A stretch of DNA of 64,000 nt from Burkholderiaceae bacterium DAT-1 (GCA_019084025.1 JAHRBI010000005.1:310001-374000); one strand, 5' to 3'. Numbered from the stretch's first letter, positions 1 through 7,823 are shown. Notes: generated by a model from the sequence alone, not told the origin. Numbers and translations are program-made.

Positions 1-2696
1 GTGAAACCGTGCAGCGCATCACTGATCAGGTTGTGAACGCACTCATGCGTCGCAAACCCGAAGGTGGTGCCATCCACATTGAAGACATTCAGGATCAGGT
101 GGAACTGGCCTTGATGCGTTCCGGCGAGCACGATGTGGCACGTTCCTACGTGCTGTATCGCGAGCGTCGTACCCAGGAGCGGCTTGCTAAGGGAGAGGAA
201 GCCACTCCGGCCACCACCGGCATCAGCATTGACGACAATGGCATCAAAAAGCCATTAGAAACCGGCAAGCTGAAGGCTTTGATCCAGTCTGCCTGCAAGG
301 GTCTGGAAAGCGTGACCAGCGCTGACCAGATCCTCGGCGAAACCCTCAAGAATCTGTACGATGGTGTACCGGCTGAAGAAGTACGCAAGTCCGCCATCCT
401 GTCTGCCCGTCAGCTGATTGAGAAGGAACCCGCTTATTCGCGCGTAACTGCTCGCTTGCTGATGCATAGCCTCCGTCGCGAAGTGCTCGGTGAAGAAGTG
501 ACCCATGAGGAGATGGAGACACGCTACGCCGAGTACTTCCCGACCTTTATCAAGCGCGGCATTGAAGCCGGACTGCTCAACGACGAACTGGCTCAGTTCG
601 ACCTCGAGCGCATGTCCAAGGCACTGAAGTTCGAACGCGATAACCAGTTCGATTACCTCGGCCTGCAAACCCTGTACGACCGCTATTTCCTGCACGTGCA
701 CGGCGAGCGCATCGAACTGCCACAGGCATTCTACATGCGCGTGGCCATGGGCCTGGCCCTGCGCGAAATCGACCGCGAAGCACGCGCCATCGAGTTCTAC
801 AATCTGCTGTCGACCTTCGACTTCATGTCGTCGACCCCGACCCTGTTCAACTCCGGTACGCATCACAGCCAGCTGTCCAGCTGCTACCTGACCACCATCG
901 CCGATGACCTGGATGGCATCTACGAAGGTCTGAAGGAAAATGCCCTGCTGTCCAAGTTTGCTGGCGGTCTGGGTAACGACTGGACACCTGTCCGTGCACT
1001 GGGTTCGCATATCAAGGGTACCAATGGCAAGTCGCAAGGCGTGGTGCCGTTCCTGAAGGTGGTGAACGACACCGCCGTGGCCGTGAATCAGGGTGGCAAG
1101 CGCAAGGGCGCTGTCTGTGCCTACCTGGAAACCTGGCACGCCGATATCGAGGAATTCCTCGAACTGCGCAAAAACACCGGTGATGATCGCCGTCGTACCC
1201 ACGACATGAACACCGCCAACTGGATTCCGGACTTGTTCATGAAGCGCGTGATGGAAGGCGCTGACTGGACCCTGTTTACTCCGTCCGAAGCACCGGATCT
1301 GCACGATCTGTACGGCAAGGCCTTCGAAGAAGCCTATGTGAAGTACGAAGCCAAGGCTGACCGTGGCGAAATGCGTGTGTGGAAGCGCATCCCTGCCCTG
1401 CAACTGTGGCGCAAGATGCTGACCATGCTGTTCGAAACCGGCCATCCATGGTTCACCTTCAAGGACCCGTGCAATATCCGCAGCCCGCAGCAGCACGTAG
1501 GCGTGGTGCACTCGTCCAACCTGTGTACCGAAATCACGCTGAACACCAACGCCAGCGAAATCGCCGTGTGTAACCTGGGTTCCATCAATCTGGTGAACCA
1601 CATGGTTGAAGGCGAAGACGGTGTCTTCCGTCTGGACAGCGAGAAGCTGAAGCGCACCGCCAAGACCGCGATGCGTATGCTGGACAACGTGGTGGATATC
1701 AACTTCTACCCGGTGAAGAAGGCACGCAACGCCAATCTGCGCCACCGTCCAGTTGGTCTGGGCATCATGGGCTTCCAGGATTGCCTGCACCTGATGCGCG
1801 TACCGTACGCCAGCGAAGGCGCTGTGCAGTTCGCCGACGAATCGATGGAAGCCGTGGCTTACCACGCTTACTGGGCATCGACCGAGCTGGCCGAAGAGCG
1901 CGGCAAGTACCCGAGCTACGCCGGCAGCCTGTGGAGCAAGGGCATTCTGCCGCAAGACAGTATCGACATGCTGGCCGCCGAGCGCGGTGGGTATCTGGAG
2001 GTGGACCGCAGCAGCAAGCTGGACTGGACCCCGCTGCGCGAACGGATCGCCCGCTACGGTATGCGTAACTCCAACTGTCTGGCCATTGCACCGACCGCAA
2101 CGATCTCCAATATCGTTGGCGTATCGGCCTCGATCGAGCCGAACTACCAGAACATCTTCGTGAAATCGAACCTCTCGGGCGAATTCACGGTGATCAACGA
2201 ACATCTGGTGCACGACCTGAAGGCTCGCGGCCTGTGGGACGACGTGATGATCGGCGACATCAAGTACTTTGATGGTTCGCTGGCCCGCATCGACCGCATC
2301 CCGCAAGACATCAAGGAAGCCTACGCCACCGCCTTCGAGATCGACCCGATCTGGCTGGTGGAAGCAGCAGCCCGCCGTCAGAAGTGGATCGATCAGGCAC
2401 AAAGTCTGAACATCTACATGGCTGGCGCAAGCGGCAAGCGTCTGGACGAGCTGTACAAGCATGCCTGGTTGCGTGGCCTGAAGACCACCTACTACCTCCG
2501 CACGCTGGCAGCCACCAGCGCCGAGAAGTCCACAGGCCGTGGCGGCGAACTGAACGCCGTGCCCGTCAGCGGCGGCATGAGCGCCATGGCAGCCGCCCCG
2601 GTGGCCGCTGCGCCGGAAATGCCGGCAGCTGAAGGTGCCGTGTGCATGCTGCGTCCGGGTGATGATGGCTTTGCTGAGTGCGAGGCTTGTCAGTAA
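1..2696 (+). CDS. nrdA: Ribonucleoside-diphosphate reductase alpha subunit, class Ia (5' end outside window)
   Basis: Large catalytic subunit that reduces ribonucleoside diphosphates to deoxyribonucleotides in the cytoplasm together with NrdB. The open frame runs back to the window edge, so the GTG at 9 is not a credible start; the visible first ~50 residues are the end of an ATP-cone domain. Counting from that GTG, the redox cysteines lie in SQLSSCYL (Cys about 292) and EIAVCNLGSINL (Cys about 521), the thiyl-radical cysteine lies in SSNLCTEITL (about 506), and PTATI is present near the end of the barrel. The C-terminal tail ends ECEACQ, the swinging cysteine pair that takes electrons from thioredoxin or glutaredoxin. 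nrdB follows after a 160-base spacer, as expected for class Ia. The family is certain; only the 5' boundary is missing. Confidence 0.97.
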   Translation, partial: ETVQRITDQVVNALMRRKPEGGAIHIEDIQDQVELALMRSGEHDVARSYVLYRERRTQERLAKGEEATPATTGISIDDNGIKKPLETGKLKALIQSACKGLESVTSADQILGETLKNLYDGVPAEEVRKSAILSARQLIEKEPAYSRVTARLLMHSLRREVLGEEVTHEEMETRYAEYFPTFIKRGIEAGLLNDELAQFDLERMSKALKFERDNQFDYLGLQTLYDRYFLHVHGERIELPQAFYMRVAMGLALREIDREARAIEFYNLLSTFDFMSSTPTLFNSGTHHSQLSSCYLTTIADDLDGIYEGLKENALLSKFAGGLGNDWTPVRALGSHIKGTNGKSQGVVPFLKVVNDTAVAVNQGGKRKGAVCAYLETWHADIEEFLELRKNTGDDRRRTHDMNTANWIPDLFMKRVMEGADWTLFTPSEAPDLHDLYGKAFEEAYVKYEAKADRGEMRVWKRIPALQLWRKMLTMLFETGHPWFTFKDPCNIRSPQQHVGVVHSSNLCTEITLNTNASEIAVCNLGSINLVNHMVEGEDGVFRLDSEKLKRTAKTAMRMLDNVVDINFYPVKKARNANLRHRPVGLGIMGFQDCLHLMRVPYASEGAVQFADESMEAVAYHAYWASTELAEERGKYPSYAGSLWSKGILPQDSIDMLAAERGGYLEVDRSSKLDWTPLRERIARYGMRNSNCLAIAPTATISNIVGVSASIEPNYQNIFVKSNLSGEFTVINEHLVHDLKARGLWDDVMIGDIKYFDGSLARIDRIPQDIKEAYATAFEIDPIWLVEAAARRQKWIDQAQSLNIYMAGASGKRLDELYKHAWLRGLKTTYYLRTLAATSAEKSTGRGGELNAVPVSGGMSAMAAAPVAAAPEMPAAEGAVCMLRPGDDGFAECEACQ

Positions 2697-2704
2697 TCAG
2701 CATG

Positions 2705-2825
2705 GGTGAGCGGGGGGGGGCCCCCCTCCGCACTCACCGACCCGAATTTGGCGAGATACCTTCCCGCTGATCTCGCCGCACGCCACCACACACACAGATA
2801 CATGCCCCTGAACACCGCATGTATC
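2705..2825 (+). promoter_or_regulatory. Three consecutive stem-loops in the nrdA-nrdB spacer
   Basis: The spacer holds three inverted repeats in a row. The first (2705-2738) pairs GGTGAG with CTCACC around a run of nine G and six C. The second (2750-2777) has perfect 8-base arms, GGCGAGAT and ATCTCGCC. The third (2797-2825) has perfect 9-base arms, GATACATGC and GCATGTATC, and ends about 20 bases before the nrdB ribosome-binding site AGGAGA (2845-2850). None is followed by a T run, so simple termination is unlikely. An effect on mRNA processing, stability or the NrdA:NrdB ratio is inference. Confidence 0.6.
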
Positions 2826-2856
2826 CAGTCGAATCAAACTGTTCAGGAGAAACACC

Positions 2857-4011
2857 ATGTTGTCCTGGGATGAAACACCCGTTGCACCCCGCGCACCGCA
2901 AGCTGCACCTCAGCCTGCTGCTGCCGCTACCCCTGTCAGCGCACAGGTTGCCGCCGAACACGCCCACAGCGGTTCGATGTCTTCGCTGAATACCGGCCGC
3001 ATTTCCGCCGTGGACAAGCGCATTATCAATGGCGCGACCGACGTTAACCAGCTGGTGCCGTTCAAGTACAAGTGGGCGTGGGAAAAGTACCTCGCCACTT
3101 GCGCAAACCACTGGATGCCGCAAGAAATCAATATGCAGCGCGATATCGAGCTGTGGAAGAGCCCGAACGGTCTGACCGATGACGAGCGTCGTATCGTCAA
3201 GCGCAATCTGGGCTTCTTCGTGACCGCCGATTCGCTGGCCGCCAACAATATCGTGCTGGGCACCTACCGCCACATCACCGCGCCGGAATGCCGTCAGTTC
3301 CTGCTGCGTCAGGCGTTTGAAGAAGCCATCCACACCCATGCTTACCAGTACATCGTGGAAAGCCTGGGTCTGGACGAAGGCGAAATTTTCAATGCCTACC
3401 ATGAAGTGAAGTCGATCCGCGACAAGGACGATTTCCTGATCCCGTTCATCGACACGCTGACCGATCCGAACTTCAAGACCGGCACGCCGGAAGCTGACCA
3501 GCAACTGCTGAAGTCGCTGATTGTGTTTGCCTGCATGATGGAAGGTATCTTCTTCTACGTGGGCTTTGTGCAGATCCTGTCGCTGGGCCGTCAGAACAAG
3601 ATGACCGGCGCCGCCGAGCAGTATCAGTACATTCTGCGCGATGAATCGATGCACTGTAATTTCGGCATCGATTTGATCAACTCGATCAAAATGGAAAACC
3701 CGCACCTGTGGACAGAATCATTCAAGGCCGAGCTCACCGAGCTGTTCAAGAAGGCTGTCGAGCTGGAATATGCCTACGCCGAAGACACTATGCCGCGCGG
3801 CGTTCTGGGCCTGAACGCCAACATGTTCAAGGACTACCTGCGCTTCATCTGCAATCGCCGCATGCAGCAGATTGGCCTGGAAGCCCTGTTCCCGGGAGCC
3901 ACCAATCCCTTCCCGTGGATGAGTGAAATGATCGACCTGAAGAAGGAAAAGAACTTCTTCGAAACCCGCGTGATTGAATATCAATCGGGTGGGGCGTTGA
4001 GCTGGGAGTAA
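2857..4011 (+). CDS. nrdB: Ribonucleoside-diphosphate reductase beta subunit, class Ia
   Basis: Small subunit (384 residues) that houses the diiron-tyrosyl radical cofactor used by NrdA. The helix [13 protein letters not shown] supplies Glu156 and His159 as iron ligands and Tyr163 at the spacing of the radical tyrosine; the second ligand pair is in [11 protein letters not shown] retained tyrosine makes this a class Ia rather than a class Ic protein. The start at 2857 is supported by AGGAGA at 2845-2850. The first ~40 residues are rich in Ala and Pro and look disordered, an N-terminal extension compared with E. coli NrdB. It follows nrdA in the same direction and a strong hairpin terminator closes the transcript. 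Confidence 0.97.
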   Translation: MLSWDETPVAPRAPQAAPQPAAAATPVSAQVAAEHAHSGSMSSLNTGRISAVDKRIINGATDVNQLVPFKYKWAWEKYLATCANHWMPQEINMQRDIELWKSPNGLTDDERRIVKRNLGFFVTADSLAANNIVLGTYRHITAPECRQFLLRQAFEEAIHTHAYQYIVESLGLDEGEIFNAYHEVKSIRDKDDFLIPFIDTLTDPNFKTGTPEADQQLLKSLIVFACMMEGIFFYVGFVQILSLGRQNKMTGAAEQYQYILRDESMHCNFGIDLINSIKMENPHLWTESFKAELTELFKKAVELEYAYAEDTMPRGVLGLNANMFKDYLRFICNRRMQQIGLEALFPGATNPFPWMSEMIDLKKEKNFFETRVIEYQSGGALSWE

Positions 4012-4075
4012 TCACTCCCCGCCGGTGACGGACAGATAGGTTTGCTTGAATCACCGTCTAGCGTGAATATGAAAC

Positions 4076-4107
4076 AGGCCTCCGTTTTTAACGGGGGCCT
4101 TTTTTTG
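4076..4107 (+). terminator. Rho-independent terminator after nrdB
   Basis: Ten-base stem AGGCCTCCGT pairing with ACGGGGGCCT (two wobble or mismatch positions), a short T-rich loop and seven T residues. It lies 65 bases beyond the nrdB stop and ends the nrdAB operon. Confidence 0.9.
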
Positions 4108-4186
4108 TTTGTAGGAGACGTTGGGATTGGTGGGGAATTGGCTGGAAATGACCTGTTGCAGAAGTTCGAGCTTGGAAAAAGCAGAA

Positions 4187-4282
4187 GTTTAACGTTTAAC
4201 GTGAGGGGCGGCCGGAATACCCCAAGCATCAAGGAAACCTAAAGCGCAGCTTTGGGTAGTCACGTTGACCGCCTAGTTAGGC
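4187..4282 (-). repeat. attC site (distal)
   Basis: On the minus strand the outer cores are GCCTAAC (4282-4276) and GTTAAAC (4193-4187), matching RYYYAAC and GTTRRRY. Inside them AACGTGA (4266-4260) is the reverse complement of TCACGTT (4204-4198), giving the inner arm pair. Length about 96 bases. It follows the stop of the 4307-4552 gene by 24 bases. Confidence 0.6.
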
Positions 4283-4306
4283 GAAGCGACGTTTCAAGGT
4301 GCGGGT

Positions 4307-4552
4307 TCACAGTGTTTCGTACCCTTCCTGCCAGTGATCTTGATCGACGACGTACTCGTCAATATAGAAGCCATCGGGCTGTTCATCTGTGTCTGCGTTG
4401 ACGATGCGCGGGAAGTCGCGAAAGCCAGACTGATTTCTCAGGCGCTCAACTGCAACTCGCGCAGCCTCTTTTGACGAATAAATTCCAATGACCTTCACGT
4501 CATCACAATGTGGCAATACGTGCAGATGTTGGAGTAGATAGGCTCGTTTCAT
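4307..4552 (-). CDS. DUF7336-like small cassette protein
   Basis: Protein of 81 residues beginning MKRAYLLQH and ending with a YVVDQDHWQEGYETL tail. The pattern of an N-terminal YLLQH strand, a KVIGIYSSKEAARVAVERL strand-helix unit and a C-terminal YxxDxDHWxEG motif matches DUF7336, a family of unknown function that is common among integron cassettes and scattered single genes. The start is fixed by context: the ATG lies seven bases after the attC core GTTAGGC, the usual cassette architecture in which expression depends on an outside promoter. There is no signal peptide or membrane segment, so it should be cytoplasmic. The family call is from memory of the motif. Confidence 0.75.
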   Translation of the reverse strand: MKRAYLLQHLHVLPHCDDVKVIGIYSSKEAARVAVERLRNQSGFRDFPRIVNADTDEQPDGFYIDEYVVDQDHWQEGYETL

Positions 4553-4558
4553 GGTGGT

Positions 4559-4648
4559 GCCTAACTATTTACTAATGGGCAGGCACGAAGTGCCAGCCCC
4601 GCGGAGCCAGCATTTGCTGGCGTAGTAAACTTGAGCAACTTGTTAGGT
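4559..4648 (-). repeat. attC site (between the two cassettes)
   Basis: Ninety-base imperfect palindrome with outer cores GCCTAAC (4559-4565) and GTTAGGT (4642-4648), inner arms TTTACTA and TAGTAAA, and nested hairpins in the middle (GGCAC/GTGCC and CCAGCA/TGCTGG). The stop codon of the upstream cassette gene lies inside the core, which is typical of cassettes. This is the clearest attC in the window. Confidence 0.75.
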
Positions 4649-4933
4649 ACGCGCTTCAAGATTGTTTCTCCACTGCTTAGCCAACGAAAATGCCTTGTGT
4701 CTAATTGCTTGTGAATTGCGCTTTGTTGACGCAAAAGCTTCAAGCGCATCGGCAATTTCATTATCTAATTCAATACCTTCTTCAAGCCAATTTAAAGCCA
4801 TTTTCGCCCAACCATCAGTTGGCCAAGTAAGAGCAGCAATAACAACTTGCTTGGCCGAGAACTCGGTGGTGTTCAGCTCTGACAATGGTCTTGTAAGCTG
4901 CGATACAAGTTGGCTCGGATTCACCTTTAGCAC
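4643..4933 (-). CDS. Hypothetical integron cassette protein
   Basis: Protein of 96 residues that I do not recognise. It appears largely alpha-helical, with a helix around ALTWPTDGWAKMALNWLEEGIELDNEIADALEAFA and a basic C-terminal helix. There is no signal peptide or membrane segment. It starts at a GTG that overlaps an upstream core GTTAGGT (4938-4932), and its TAA stop lies within the core of the next attC, so it is the gene of a complete cassette. Codon use is more AT-rich than in nrdAB, as expected of an acquired cassette. The function is unknown. Confidence 0.65.
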   Translation of the reverse strand: MLKVNPSQLVSQLTRPLSELNTTEFSAKQVVIAALTWPTDGWAKMALNWLEEGIELDNEIADALEAFASTKRNSQAIRHKAFSLAKQWRNNLEART

Positions 4934-4938
4934 CTAAC

Positions 4939-5217
4939 TTTGAATACCCTGACCCATTAGTCAGTCATAAAATTATTATAATGGCATAGGATTATGCCCT
5001 TAAAGCCCGCGCCACGCTTTTATAATTCCAAAGTTTCGTCAGTATAACAATAGACGCAGGTGAATAATAAATGACTGCACAATTGGGCTGATATTCTGCA
5101 GGCATGTTGGCCCTGAATGACTACTATGCAGCGCATCCATCTATCGTCCGCTACTGGCCGATTTCTGCCTTCACACCCCAAATCGAAGTTAGCTCCCTAC
5201 CGAAAATCAAATTCCAA
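4939..5217. other. AT-rich spacer without a recognisable gene
   Basis: The 279 bases between the cassette array and the next gene hold only short open frames. A 43-codon frame from an ATG at 5104 has no usable ribosome-binding site and I do not call it. The minus-strand promoter serving the cassettes, if there is one, should be here; I cannot identify it. Confidence 0.5.
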
Positions 5218-5655
5218 TCACTTGACCGGAATTGACCCCGAACAAACATCACCCTCCGGCGTGCCATCTATCCACTTGCGAAGCTGCTTAATTCGCTCTT
5301 CTGTAATAACTGCCAACTGGCTGCTCCAGCACATTGGAAAGACACTGCCATATGCATTGGGGTCGTCTTTATCGGGATAGATCGCTTCCATTTCAGCATC
5401 GCGCCACTTTAACCATGCCCTTTGCGCAATTTGAAGTTTCTTTATAAATGCTGCATCAGCATGATGCTTTTTAATGACGGCTTGGTACACAGCATTGATC
5501 TCATCATCAGCCCGCTTCTGGTCCATACCCCCGCAACGATTCAACTCGCTTTGTGTTTTAGCGCTGTCATAGCAGGCTTGAACAGCATCCGCAGCTTGGA
5601 CATGAATGACCGAAATCATGACTGATAACACCATACAGGTGAATTTCATTTGCAT
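5218..5655 (-). CDS. LprI/DUF1311-like secreted protein
   Basis: Protein of 145 residues with an N-terminal signal peptide (MKFTCMVLSVMISVIHVQAADA), so it is exported to the periplasm. The mature part carries the DUF1311/LprI pattern: early cysteines in ACYDSAKTQSELNRC, the helix ADDEINAVYQAVIKKH, then LQIAQRAWLKWRDAEM and two further cysteines (FPMCWS and DVCSG). Family members include lysozyme inhibitors, but most have no demonstrated role. It sits in the accessory stretch between the integron fragment and the IS3 remnant and has no operon partner. Confidence 0.8.
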   Translation of the reverse strand: MQMKFTCMVLSVMISVIHVQAADAVQACYDSAKTQSELNRCGGMDQKRADDEINAVYQAVIKKHHADAAFIKKLQIAQRAWLKWRDAEMEAIYPDKDDPNAYGSVFPMCWSSQLAVITEERIKQLRKWIDGTPEGDVCSGSIPVK

Positions 5656-5774
5656 ATCTATTTAGTGATTTTAATGACTTATCCTGACCAGCTTGACCTA
5701 TCTGTCAGGATAAAGATGCTATTCAAAAGTAAAAATGTACCACCACAACCCGCATGGAGCCACAGCCGAGCATG

Positions 5775-6119
5775 TCAGCCCCTACTCGCCCCATCAGTCG
5801 CCAGAATACTCAACCTCACCCACCTCAATGCTTCCTCTGCGGCATATCCAGCCGGCATCACATCACAGGTAGCACTTGCCAGCTGGTAAGCGCCCTCCAT
5901 CATGGCCGTCAGCGCCGCGGCCAAATTCCGAGCCCCCGTTGTGGCGCGCTGCTGCGCCAATCGAACAATGTGCTCGCGCAATTCGACATTGCGATCTGCA
6001 CGCGGCCGGTAACGAAGTGGACTGGCACTCATATTGACCACGCGGAGCGACTGGCGCTCACTCATGCCACCTGCAATCAGATGCCGCACCAGCTCACGTC
6101 TCGCCGGTGCGGTCACCAC
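5775..6119 (-). pseudogene. IS3 OrfB N-terminus fused to a duplicated TetR C-terminus
   Basis: This 114-codon frame is a chimera. Residues 1 to about 57 (MVTAPARRELVRHLIAGG through ELREHIVRLAQQR) are the start of an IS407-group OrfB transposase, before any catalytic DDE residue. Residues from about 58 onward nearly repeat the C-terminus of the TetR protein encoded at 7132-7758 (TTGARNLAAALTAMMEGAYQLASATCDVMPAG and following). The DNA at 5775-5955 is clearly similar to 7132-7312. The join falls where both parents read CAGCAGCGC, suggesting recombination through microhomology. It cannot be a transposase or a DNA-binding regulator. OrfA overlaps its start. Confidence 0.85.
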
Positions 6120-6440
6120 TTTTTTTGCAAGGCTTCCTTGGTGACTTCGTTTTCAAGCAACGCATTGGCCAGCATTCGTTTGAGCCGAGCGTTCTCCGCT
6201 TCAAGTTCTTTGAGGCGTTTCGCATCTGATACGTTCATGCCGCCGAACTTGCTTCGCCTCAGATAAAAGCTTGCCTCGGAAAAGCCGTGCATCCGGCACA
6301 GCTCCTTGATTGGCAAGCCTGCTTCTGCTTCGCGCAAAAAACCGATGATCTGTTCTTCACTGAAACGCTTCTTCATGTCCAATCTCCTTCTCTGGGTATG
6401 ATTGGACTCTAAATCGGCGTGCTACTCAAATCCGGGGGGA
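5946..6440 (-). mobile_element. IS3-family (IS407-group) remnant
   Basis: A complete orfA followed by the first ~57 codons of orfB. The remainder of orfB and the right inverted repeat are gone, replaced by duplicated TetR sequence. The left edge is not sharply defined: a C-rich stretch on the minus strand around 6430-6440 may be the terminal repeat, but without the other end it cannot be confirmed. A minus-strand A7G run at 6126-6119 is the expected frameshift site. The element cannot move by itself. Confidence 0.75.
6113..6382 (-). CDS. IS3-family transposase OrfA (helix-turn-helix)
   Basis: Protein of 89 residues, the full usual length for IS407-group OrfA. It starts MDMKKRFSEEQIIGFLREA, has a helix-turn-helix around IKELCRMHGFSEASFYLRRSKFGG, then a leucine-zipper-like helix AKRLKELEAENARLKRML used for multimerisation and DNA binding. 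The last codons before the TGA read CAA AAA AAG TGG. The A-AAA-AAG heptamer is a standard -1 slippery site that would join this frame to orfB (GTG GTG ACC) in an intact element. Here orfB is truncated, so OrfA alone or a short fusion product is all that can be made. Confidence 0.9.
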   Translation of the reverse strand: MDMKKRFSEEQIIGFLREAEAGLPIKELCRMHGFSEASFYLRRSKFGGMNVSDAKRLKELEAENARLKRMLANALLENEVTKEALQKKW

Positions 6441-6559
6441 CGTCGACTCCACTGGACGTCCGCTTCATCATTCCGTCTTTCATCCGTAATTCACAACCAT
6501 GAGTAGCTATAGAGGGGACAAGGAATCAGACAGTCAACCTAGGGTTTCGCATGGGTGCC

Positions 6560-7018
6560 TCAAATGTTTGGCCTGAACGCAATTGGCCTGCCAACCTTTC
6601 TGGAGACTAATTGGACCAACTCGGACACAGTGTGCGTTCGTTCTGCCTCGGCATCTTCAATTTTGATTTGAAAGTGATCCTCGATGGCGAGTACGATTTC
6701 GACATTGGCCAATGAGTCAAAGTGCCAGAAGAAACTCAGATTCTTTGAAAAGTCATCTTCCGCTTGAAGGCGCGACATATCAGCAGCAAGCTGTTCCTCT
6801 AAGATTTTTCGTATACCAGAGACAATCTCCGGCGCGACCCCCAAGCCGAGAAAGTAACGATCAAAGAATGCCTCCGGAGTAAGCGACTCGCGACCGGCGA
6901 ATGCCTCCTGGACTTTCAACGCCTTCGCGCGAGACTCGCGCCTCGCCAACCATACGATAAAGGCAACTACTGCAATACCTGCCAGGATACCTTGAACCAT
7001 CGGTGTATATAAAATCAA
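6560..7018 (-). CDS. Membrane-anchored acyl-carrier-protein-like protein
   Basis: Protein of 152 residues with one N-terminal transmembrane helix (about residues 8-25, VQGILAGIAVVAFIVWLA) and a cytoplasmic C-terminal domain resembling an acyl carrier protein. The motif FDSLANVEIVLAIEDHF matches the DSL-helix of carrier proteins, with Ser102 in the place of the phosphopantetheine attachment site, followed by IEDAEAERTHTVSELVQLV in the position of helix III. DUF1493-type carrier-like proteins are a possible family. No ketosynthase, acyltransferase or phosphopantetheinyl transferase lies nearby, so the acyl partner is unknown. It lies between the IS remnant and the TetR gene. The start is chosen at the longest ATG; the codon at residue 7 is possible. 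Confidence 0.6.
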   Translation of the reverse strand: MILYTPMVQGILAGIAVVAFIVWLARRESRAKALKVQEAFAGRESLTPEAFFDRYFLGLGVAPEIVSGIRKILEEQLAADMSRLQAEDDFSKNLSFFWHFDSLANVEIVLAIEDHFQIKIEDAEAERTHTVSELVQLVSRKVGRPIAFRPNI

Positions 7019-7131
7019 TTATTAATGCACCAGACTATACCACCACAGCAACATCCAACTACGAATGCATCTGTTTAGCAATACGCCCTATTTTGCTTTG
7101 CGCCAAGGGCTGCAATTGACCAGCCTCTGAT

Positions 7132-7758
7132 CTACCGTCCCACCCCATCAGCCCCCGCAACACTCAACCTCACCCACTTAAGCGCTTCCTCGGCAGCATA
7201 TCCAGCAGGCATCACATCACAGGTAGCACTTGCCAGCTGGTAGGCCCCCTCCATCATGGCCATCAGCGCCGCCGCCAGAGTGCGAGCCCCCGTTGTGACG
7301 CGCTGCTGTTCATGCAGGCAGTTTTCAAGCAGCATCGTCAGCAAATCCAGCTCTTGTGATATTGCGCGCTGATAGACCTCTCTGACCTCAGCCTGCCGCA
7401 CGGCTTCCGCGCCGATCATCACCCATGCAGCCACAACATCTGGTGCAGCGCCATCACCCAGCCCCAACCGCGCTTCCAGATAGGCAGCCAGCTTATCCAT
7501 AGGTGACACGGCCGCGCCCGCGATCTGCACAAAACGTTGCTGTCCGTAATCGGCAAGCGTGCTGACCAGACAAACCAGCATCTCCCGCTTGCTCTTGAAA
7601 TGGTAATGCAGGAGGCCGGGGGCAAGCCCCGCCTCCTTGGCAATGGCCTGGATCGTGGCCTTTTCGTATCCCTGTGTTGCCATCACGGTTTGCAGAGCGC
7701 GAACAATTTCAGCTCGCCGGGCTTCTGTGTTGGACTTTCTGGACAAGTTGGTCACCAT
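7132..7758 (-). CDS. TetR-family transcriptional regulator
   Basis: Cytoplasmic repressor-type protein of 208 residues. The N-terminal helix-turn-helix is TIQAIAKEAGLAPGLLHYHFKSKREML (about residues 32-58), followed by a helical ligand-binding domain. I place the start at the ATG at 7758 because the 20 upstream codons of the open frame would run through the operator palindrome. No Shine-Dalgarno is visible there, and the operator (7762-7777) ends four bases before the ATG, so binding would block its own expression. It is divergent from the HD hydrolase gene at 7856, its probable target. A second, degraded copy of its last ~57 codons lies at 5775-5955. Confidence 0.85.
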   Translation of the reverse strand: MVTNLSRKSNTEARRAEIVRALQTVMATQGYEKATIQAIAKEAGLAPGLLHYHFKSKREMLVCLVSTLADYGQQRFVQIAGAAVSPMDKLAAYLEARLGLGDGAAPDVVAAWVMIGAEAVRQAEVREVYQRAISQELDLLTMLLENCLHEQQRVTTGARTLAAALMAMMEGAYQLASATCDVMPAGYAAEEALKWVRLSVAGADGVGR

Positions 7759-7761
7759 ATA

Positions 7762-7777
7762 TTGGTTGATCAACCAA
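7762..7777. promoter_or_regulatory. TetR operator 1
   Basis: Perfect 16-base palindrome TTGGTT-GATC-AACCAA immediately upstream of the TetR start. It has the same arms as operator 2, 62 bases away, so it is very likely the autoregulatory site of the adjacent regulator. Confidence 0.75.
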
Positions 7778-7823
7778 ATAATACTTGCATTTGCGCGTTG
7801 CGTGGCGATAAAGTGCACTTATA

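Larger units (their letters stand above)
4187..4938 (-). mobile_element. Integron cassette fragment (two cassettes, no integrase)
   Basis: Two small minus-strand genes each begin a few bases after a GTTAGGY core and each end at or just before an attC-like palindrome, which is the layout of integron gene cassettes. In minus-strand order: core half-site (4938-4932), cassette gene (4933-4643), attC (4648-4559), cassette gene (4552-4307), attC (4282-4187). No tyrosine recombinase resembling IntI is present in the window, so this is a cluster of attC sites lacking an integrase. It sits between the nrdB terminator and an accessory patch containing an IS remnant. attI cannot be recognised beyond the half-site. 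Confidence 0.65.

Noticed and set aside
255..2462. 735-codon minus-strand open frame opposite nrdA
   Set aside because: It mirrors the codon bias of nrdA, has no ribosome-binding site and reads as low-complexity His/Val/Gln-rich sequence unlike any family.
2734..3705. 323-codon minus-strand frame opposite nrdB
   Set aside because: Antisense shadow of a certain gene; the protein has no recognisable motif.
4939..5217. attI site and integrase remnant next to the cassettes
   Set aside because: Only a single core half-site is visible and no frame resembles a tyrosine recombinase.
5104..5235. 43-codon open frame
   Set aside because: No ribosome-binding site and no recognisable sequence; too short to support.
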